Below are positions 60,113-64,000 of a stretch of DNA of 64,000 nt, one piece after another. Both the position numbers and the translations under genes were made by a program. Origin of the DNA: Gluconacetobacter diazotrophicus PA1 5. Lineage in GTDB: Bacteria > Pseudomonadota > Alphaproteobacteria > Acetobacterales > Acetobacteraceae. The DNA lies in the NCBI RefSeq assembly GCF_000021325.1, contig NC_011365.1, positions 3,066,001-3,130,000 of the forward strand. Direction: 5' to 3'. How positions within the stretch are numbered: the stretch's first letter is position 1; each line of letters opens with the position of its first letter. The notes beneath the pieces are model-generated. The model was not told the DNA's origin and did not search any database. It saw nothing but the letters and a program-made list of their open reading frames with translations.

Positions 60113-61074
60113 AATGGGCGTGGCTGCTGCTGCTGCTGGTGCCGGTTCTGGTCGTGGCCCTGTTCCTGCTGCGCCCGGCATCGTACTGGACGGGTGCCAA
60201 CGTCAAGATGTCGGCCGACGCGCCGTGGGGCAGTCCGGCGGCGCGTGAATCCATGGCGCGACTGGCCCATGCGGGAGCCAGCGTGGCCATGCAGGTGGCC
60301 TTCGCCTGGCAGCCGACCCCGGAGTCTGACACGCCCGTCCTGGGGGCGGACAGCCAGCCGGATGTCGTGCGGGCCGGACTGAAGGACATCAAGGCGGCGG
60401 GGCTGGAGCCGATCCTGAAGATCCATCTGTGGATTCCGTGGCACTGGGCCGGGCAGGTCGCCCCCGCGCACCCCGCGCTGTGGTTCCGCAATTACGCGCG
60501 GACCATCCTGCCGCTGGTCGCGGTGGCGCGGGAGGAAGGGGTCGCGACCATCGTCATCGCCACGGAACTGCGCGGCGTGGAAAAGGCCGAAGGCTGGCCC
60601 GATTTCGTGAAGACCATTCGCGCGGCCTATCCCGGCCACCTGGCCTATGACGCGGACAATCCCGAACAGGCCGAAGCCTTTCAGCACTGGGACCTGTTCG
60701 ACGTCATCACCACCAGCCTCTACACCGCCCTGCCGGACGACCGGCCGGGGCGCCTGCGCGTGATGCGCGACACCGCCGGACACCTGCGCGCGCTGGGCCA
60801 GCGGTGGCAACGGCCGGTCTGGGTGGCGGAACTGGGCCTGCGTTCGGGGCAGGGCGTGCTGTCGCGCCCGTGGATGAGCCCCGAGGAACTGAAGGTGCCG
60901 GTCGACCTGAATATCCAGCGGGACGTGCTGGAAGATTGGCGGACCGTGCTGGTCCGTCACGGCGTGCGCGGCATTTCCTTCTGGTGCTGGTACACCGACC
61001 CCAGGGCGGGCGGCCCCGACGACAGCGATTTCACGCTGCAGAACAAGCCTGGCGAGGCCGTCCTGAAAAAATAA
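60094..61074 (+). CDS. Membrane-anchored glycoside hydrolase (GH113-like TIM barrel)
   Basis: A 326-residue protein with an N-terminal anchor (residues 8-28) and a periplasmic TIM-barrel domain resembling GH113-type beta-mannanases. Candidate catalytic glutamates are E158 in VIATELRG and E246 in VWVAELGL, at the ends of beta-4 and beta-7 as expected for clan GH-A. Synthase-dependent polysaccharide operons often carry such a hydrolase, as BcsZ in cellulose synthesis. It overlaps the previous gene by 19 bases. The polymer cut may be a beta-linked hexose chain. Confidence 0.75.
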   Translation: MGTRKVKWAWLLLLLVPVLVVALFLLRPASYWTGANVKMSADAPWGSPAARESMARLAHAGASVAMQVAFAWQPTPESDTPVLGADSQPDVVRAGLKDIKAAGLEPILKIHLWIPWHWAGQVAPAHPALWFRNYARTILPLVAVAREEGVATIVIATELRGVEKAEGWPDFVKTIRAAYPGHLAYDADNPEQAEAFQHWDLFDVITTSLYTALPDDRPGRLRVMRDTAGHLRALGQRWQRPVWVAELGLRSGQGVLSRPWMSPEELKVPVDLNIQRDVLEDWRTVLVRHGVRGISFWCWYTDPRAGGPDDSDFTLQNKPGEAVLKK

Positions 61075-61171
61075 GGCAGGGAGTGCCGGCATCGGAAGAA
61101 TGGCCCCAGGGACCGGAACTGCGGGGGCGGCCTGCCGTTGAGGCATCCACAGTGGCCATCAGGAGGCTTCC

Positions 61172-61540
61172 ATGTCCCGTGTCACTTCCCTAGCGCGGAT
61201 TGCGCTCGTCGGCTTGGTGGCATCCGCGTGGTGCGCGGGGCCGGCCGGGGCGCAGCCGGACGTGTCGTCACAGCCGGGAACGACGTCGCGGAGTCCGATC
61301 CCGCCCACGACCTCGAACCCCGGTACCCCGTCGACCGGCCAGACCGGCCCGACCGGCGCCCCGGCGGGGGTGCCCCCATCGGAAAAACTGCCCACCGGGC
61401 GGAATATGCAGCGCGAGCAGGTCTCGCCTACGCCGGCGTCCCCGATGCTGCCGTCGCCCCACACCGGGAAACAGAAGAAGATGCACCATCCCGGCACCGG
61501 TGCCATGACCCGGCCCAGCGCCCCGTCTTCGCCGGATTGA
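61172..61540 (+). CDS. Small secreted Pro/Ser/Thr-rich protein
   Basis: A 122-residue protein with a signal peptide at 1-27 (LVGLVASAWCAGPAGA-QP). The mature part is rich in proline, serine, threonine and glycine and has no recognised domain. The start at 61172 has AGGAGG at good spacing. It lies 97 bp after the glycoside hydrolase on the same strand. The function is unknown. Confidence 0.65.
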   Translation: MSRVTSLARIALVGLVASAWCAGPAGAQPDVSSQPGTTSRSPIPPTTSNPGTPSTGQTGPTGAPAGVPPSEKLPTGRNMQREQVSPTPASPMLPSPHTGKQKKMHHPGTGAMTRPSAPSSPD

Positions 61541-61588
61541 GCTGATCCGACCTGATCGGGGCCGACAGCCGCGGGGAGGACCGGGAAG

Positions 61589-62470
61589 ATGTCCGAGTTT
61601 CCATCTGCGAACGTCGTGGTCATGGGGGCGTCCAGCGGCATCGGTCAGGCGGTGGCGGAAATGCTGGCCCGGCCCGGTGCCGCGCTGGTCCTGGCCGCCC
61701 GCAATGCGGACGCCCTGAATGCCGTCGCGGCCCGATGTCGCGACGCGGGGGCTCGGGTGACGGTGGTCCCGACCGATGTGACCGATGCCGCCGCCGTGCG
61801 GACGCTGGCCGAACAGGCGCGCCTGTTCGCCGGCACCATCGACATGTGGGTCAGCAATGCCGGGGTCGGCGCCGTCGGCAGGTTCCAGGACGTTCCCATC
61901 CAGGCGCACGAGCAGGTGGTCCGCATCAACCTGATCGGCCACATGCACGATGCCCATGCCGTCCTGCCGATCTTCCTCGCCCAGGGGTTCGGCACGTTCG
62001 TGAACGTGATCTCGGTCGGCGGGTTCTGCGCCGCCCCCTATGCCGCCGCCTACAGCGCCAGCAAGTTCGGCCTGCGGGGGTTTTCCGAAGCCCTGCGCGG
62101 GGAATTGTCGGCGCACCCGCATATCCATGTCTGCGATGTCTGTCCCGGCTTCGTCGATACGCCCGGTATCTCGCACGGCGCGAATTATACCGGGCGCCGC
62201 CTCTCGGCGCCGCCGCCCCTTCTGGAGACGCGGCGGGTCGCCGCCGCGATCGCGAACCTGCTGGCGCACCCGAGGGACACCGTCATGGTCGGGTCCGGGG
62301 CCTGGGGCGGGCGGTTCGCCCACATGCTGGCGCCGGCCCTGACGGCGCGGATCATGAACCGCGTCTTGACGCGATATTTCGCGCGCGCCGATGCCGCGCC
62401 GGTGACGGACGGCAACCTGTTCGCCCCGGCCGCCGACGAGGGCCATGTCGACGGCGGCCTGCGCACCTAG
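61589..62470 (+). CDS. Short-chain dehydrogenase/reductase
   Basis: A 293-residue SDR protein. It has VVVMGASSGIGQAVAEML near the N-terminus, SNAGVGAVGR for the NNAG motif, a catalytic serine in VISVGG and YSASK as YxxxK. The start has GGGGAGG upstream. It leads a short cluster with two tiny ORFs and a zinc alcohol dehydrogenase. The substrate is unknown. Confidence 0.88.
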   Translation: MSEFPSANVVVMGASSGIGQAVAEMLARPGAALVLAARNADALNAVAARCRDAGARVTVVPTDVTDAAAVRTLAEQARLFAGTIDMWVSNAGVGAVGRFQDVPIQAHEQVVRINLIGHMHDAHAVLPIFLAQGFGTFVNVISVGGFCAAPYAAAYSASKFGLRGFSEALRGELSAHPHIHVCDVCPGFVDTPGISHGANYTGRRLSAPPPLLETRRVAAAIANLLAHPRDTVMVGSGAWGGRFAHMLAPALTARIMNRVLTRYFARADAAPVTDGNLFAPAADEGHVDGGLRT

Positions 62471-62494
62471 CCGCGGAGCCGGGAGAAGAGGCAG

Positions 62495-62581
62495 GTGCTG
62501 GCTGTCGTGACGATCCTGATGGTGCTGGGGCTGACGACCTTCTTCCGGACGCATCGTCATACCGATGGAGAAGCCCGATGA
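62495..62581 (+). CDS. Tiny single-span membrane peptide (28 residues)
   Basis: A GTG-started ORF with GAAGAGG four bases before it. It encodes a hydrophobic stretch LAVVTILMVLGLTTFF followed by a polar basic tail [11 protein letters not shown]. The stop overlaps the next ATG in an ATGA. Size and coupling are those of genuine small membrane proteins, but no homology is known to me. Confidence 0.45.
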   Translation: MLAVVTILMVLGLTTFFRTHRHTDGEAR

Positions 62582-62715
62582 CGGAAAGGAACGACGAGCG
62601 CTTTCCCGCGCAGCAGCAGGAGCCGCCCGGCCGGACAGCCGGCCGATGTTGTGACGGCCGGACCATGCGTGCCGGCCGTCGTGCCGCCGCCCGCGAAAAG
62701 GGAGACGATCCATGA
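62578..62715 (+). CDS. Small basic ORF coupled to alcohol dehydrogenase gene
   Basis: A 45-residue ORF that begins in the stop of the preceding tiny ORF and ends in the start of the alcohol dehydrogenase gene, both ATGA overlaps. The product is polar, with many Arg, Gln and Gly. It could be a short translated leader that couples expression. No family is recognised. Confidence 0.4.
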   Translation: MTERNDERFPAQQQEPPGRTAGRCCDGRTMRAGRRAAAREKGDDP

Positions 62716-63881
62716 AAGCCCTGGTATGGCACGGCAAGAGCGATATCCGCTGCGAAAGCGTGCGGGACCCGATCCTGGAAAACAGCCGCGACGCGATCAT
62801 ACGGGTGACCGCGTGTGCGATCTGCGGGTCGGACCTGCATATCTTCGACGGGATGATCCCGGAAATACACCATGGCGACGTCCTGGGCCATGAAACCATG
62901 GGCGAGGTGGTGGAGGTGGGCAAGGACGCCGGAAACCTGAAGGTCGGCGACCGCGTGGTGGTACCGTTCACCATCGCATGCGGGGAATGTTTCTTTTGCA
63001 GCAAGGGATTCTTCTCGGGCTGCGAGCGGACCAACCCCGATCATGCCAGGGCGGAGAAGCTGTGGGGCCATTCGCCGGCCGGCCTGTTCGGGTATTCCCA
63101 CCTGCTGGGCGGCTATGCGGGCGGGCAGGCGGAATATCTGCGCGTTCCCTATGCCGATGTCGGGCCGATCAAGGTTCCGGACCATTTGACGGACGAACAG
63201 GCGCTGTTCCTGTCCGATATCTTTCCGACGGGCTACATGGCGGCGGAGTTCTGCAATATCCAGCCCGGACAGACGATCGCGATCTGGGGCTGCGGGCCGG
63301 TGGGACAGATGGCGATCCGCAGCGCCTTCCTGCTGGGCGCCGAACGCGTCCTTGCGATCGATACCGTTCCCGAGCGGCTGGCCCTGGCCGAGGCCGGGGG
63401 AGCCGAGATGATCAATTTCAGGACCGAGGACGTCTATCCCCGCATCCAGGACCTGACGGCGGGCCGTGGCGCCGATGCCTGCATCGATGCCGTGGGCACC
63501 GAGGCCGATACCTGGAGCGGCATCGACGCGGTCGTGGACCGCATCAAGACGGCGACGTTCCTGGGTACCGACCGGCCCCATGTGCTGCGGCAGGCCATCA
63601 TGTGCTGCCGGAATTTCGGGACCGTCTCGATCGTCGGCGTCTATGGCGGCCTTCTGGACAAGATCCCGATGGGGTCCGCCATCAACCGGGGCCTGACGTT
63701 CCGCATGGCCCAGACGCCCGTGCAGCACTACCTGCCGATGCTGATGGACCGGATCGTGAAGGGCGACATCGATCCGTCCTTCGTCATCACGCATCGGGCC
63801 TCGCTGGAAGAAGGTCCCGAACTCTACAAGACGTTTCGCGACAAGCGGGATGGATGCATCAAGGTCGTCATGAAACCCTGA
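62712..63881 (+). CDS. Zinc-dependent alcohol dehydrogenase
   Basis: A 389-residue MDR dehydrogenase of the type annotated as formaldehyde or glutathione-independent alcohol dehydrogenase. The catalytic zinc ligands are in [13 protein letters not shown] and [12 protein letters not shown]. The structural zinc cysteines are in [15 protein letters not shown]. The NAD loop is [15 protein letters not shown]. The start has GGGAG upstream and lies in an ATGA overlap. It probably oxidises an aldehyde hydrate or alcohol with NAD. Confidence 0.92.
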   Translation: MKALVWHGKSDIRCESVRDPILENSRDAIIRVTACAICGSDLHIFDGMIPEIHHGDVLGHETMGEVVEVGKDAGNLKVGDRVVVPFTIACGECFFCSKGFFSGCERTNPDHARAEKLWGHSPAGLFGYSHLLGGYAGGQAEYLRVPYADVGPIKVPDHLTDEQALFLSDIFPTGYMAAEFCNIQPGQTIAIWGCGPVGQMAIRSAFLLGAERVLAIDTVPERLALAEAGGAEMINFRTEDVYPRIQDLTAGRGADACIDAVGTEADTWSGIDAVVDRIKTATFLGTDRPHVLRQAIMCCRNFGTVSIVGVYGGLLDKIPMGSAINRGLTFRMAQTPVQHYLPMLMDRIVKGDIDPSFVITHRASLEEGPELYKTFRDKRDGCIKVVMKP

Positions 63882-63906
63882 ATGAAGCCCCGAGCCGATG
63901 CTCCGC

Positions 63907-64000
63907 TCAGTTCAGCGGGTTTCCCGGGTCCTTAGGCATCGGCGGCGGCTGGTCGGGCGACGGGGGCGGGGCCGGCTGCTCCGGCGGATAGGGGGCCGGC
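63907..64000 (-). CDS. C-terminal end of a proline-rich protein (partial)
   Basis: On the minus strand an open frame enters from the right edge and ends at the stop 63907-63909. The visible residues are proline-rich (PYPPEQPAPPPSPDQPPPMP, then KDPGNPLN). The tail looks like that of small secreted or lipoproteins. The rest is outside the window, so no function can be given. Confidence 0.45.
   Translation of the reverse strand, partial: PAPYPPEQPAPPPSPDQPPPMPKDPGNPLN

Noticed and set aside
1-64000. CRISPR arrays
   Set aside because: No series of regularly spaced direct repeats with unique spacers was seen. The repeats found are operators or pairs.

Overview
The window is high-GC alphaproteobacterial DNA and joins two regions. 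The host is probably an acetic acid bacterium (Acetobacteraceae). That is an inference from gene style and the polA neighbourhood, not from a database match. Positions 1 to about 42,823 are the right-hand part of an integrative and conjugative element (ICE). It abuts a tRNA-Arg(CCG) gene on the minus strand at 42,824-42,900. Positions from about 43,183 to 64,000 look like host chromosome. The left end of the ICE, its integrase and the start of parA lie outside the window.

The ICE backbone reads left to right: parA, a small ribbon-helix-helix gene, a DUF2840 gene, a TraF-type S26 peptidase, a DUF736 gene, a VirB1-like lytic transglycosylase, a probable oriT, a relaxase (HUH motif plus DUF3363), traG/virD4, a ribbon-helix-helix gene, trbBCDEJ-trbK-trbLFGI, and a DUF2274 gene followed by a convergent LysR gene. 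Three cargo blocks interrupt it: 6.7-17.3 kb, 19.9-23.1 kb and 35-42.6 kb. The cargo is mostly redox and detoxification enzymes next to their own regulators. It includes two class A flavin monooxygenases (one Tet(X)-like), three Rossmann-type oxidoreductases, a Gfo/Idh/MocA oxidoreductase, an SGNH hydrolase, alpha/beta hydrolases, an isochorismatase-fold protein, MFS and EamA transporters and a class A beta-lactamase. The regulators are XRE, two LysR (one the broken backbone gene), AraC, MarR and two TetR. Several regulators have clear palindromic or repeated operator candidates beside them. Two insertion sequences sit in the ICE. An IS110-family element lies between the transglycosylase and the relaxase. 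An IS630-family element has split the LysR gene cleanly and in frame, with a TA duplication.

The junction region 42.6-43.2 kb holds the complete tRNA-Arg(CCG) and, 240 bp further right, only the 5' half of a second, different tRNA-Arg(CCG). This suggests that the host tRNA was cut by an integration and replaced by an imported copy.

The chromosomal side starts with a lipoprotein hydrolase (minus strand) and a small CHCC zinc-finger protein. A tightly overlapping run follows: polA, a Sco-like protein and a five-gene peptide/nickel-type ABC transporter. After a strong hairpin comes a second overlapping operon at 53.98-61.07 kb: a BcsB-like periplasmic protein, an outer-membrane barrel, a family 2 processive glycosyltransferase with an N-terminal MshEN-type domain, a polytopic membrane protein and an anchored glycoside hydrolase. 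This has the parts of a synthase-dependent exopolysaccharide system, but the predicted c-di-GMP sensor sits in the synthase N-terminus in place of PilZ. It is the most interesting candidate system here. The window ends with a short-chain dehydrogenase, two tiny translationally coupled ORFs and a zinc alcohol dehydrogenase.
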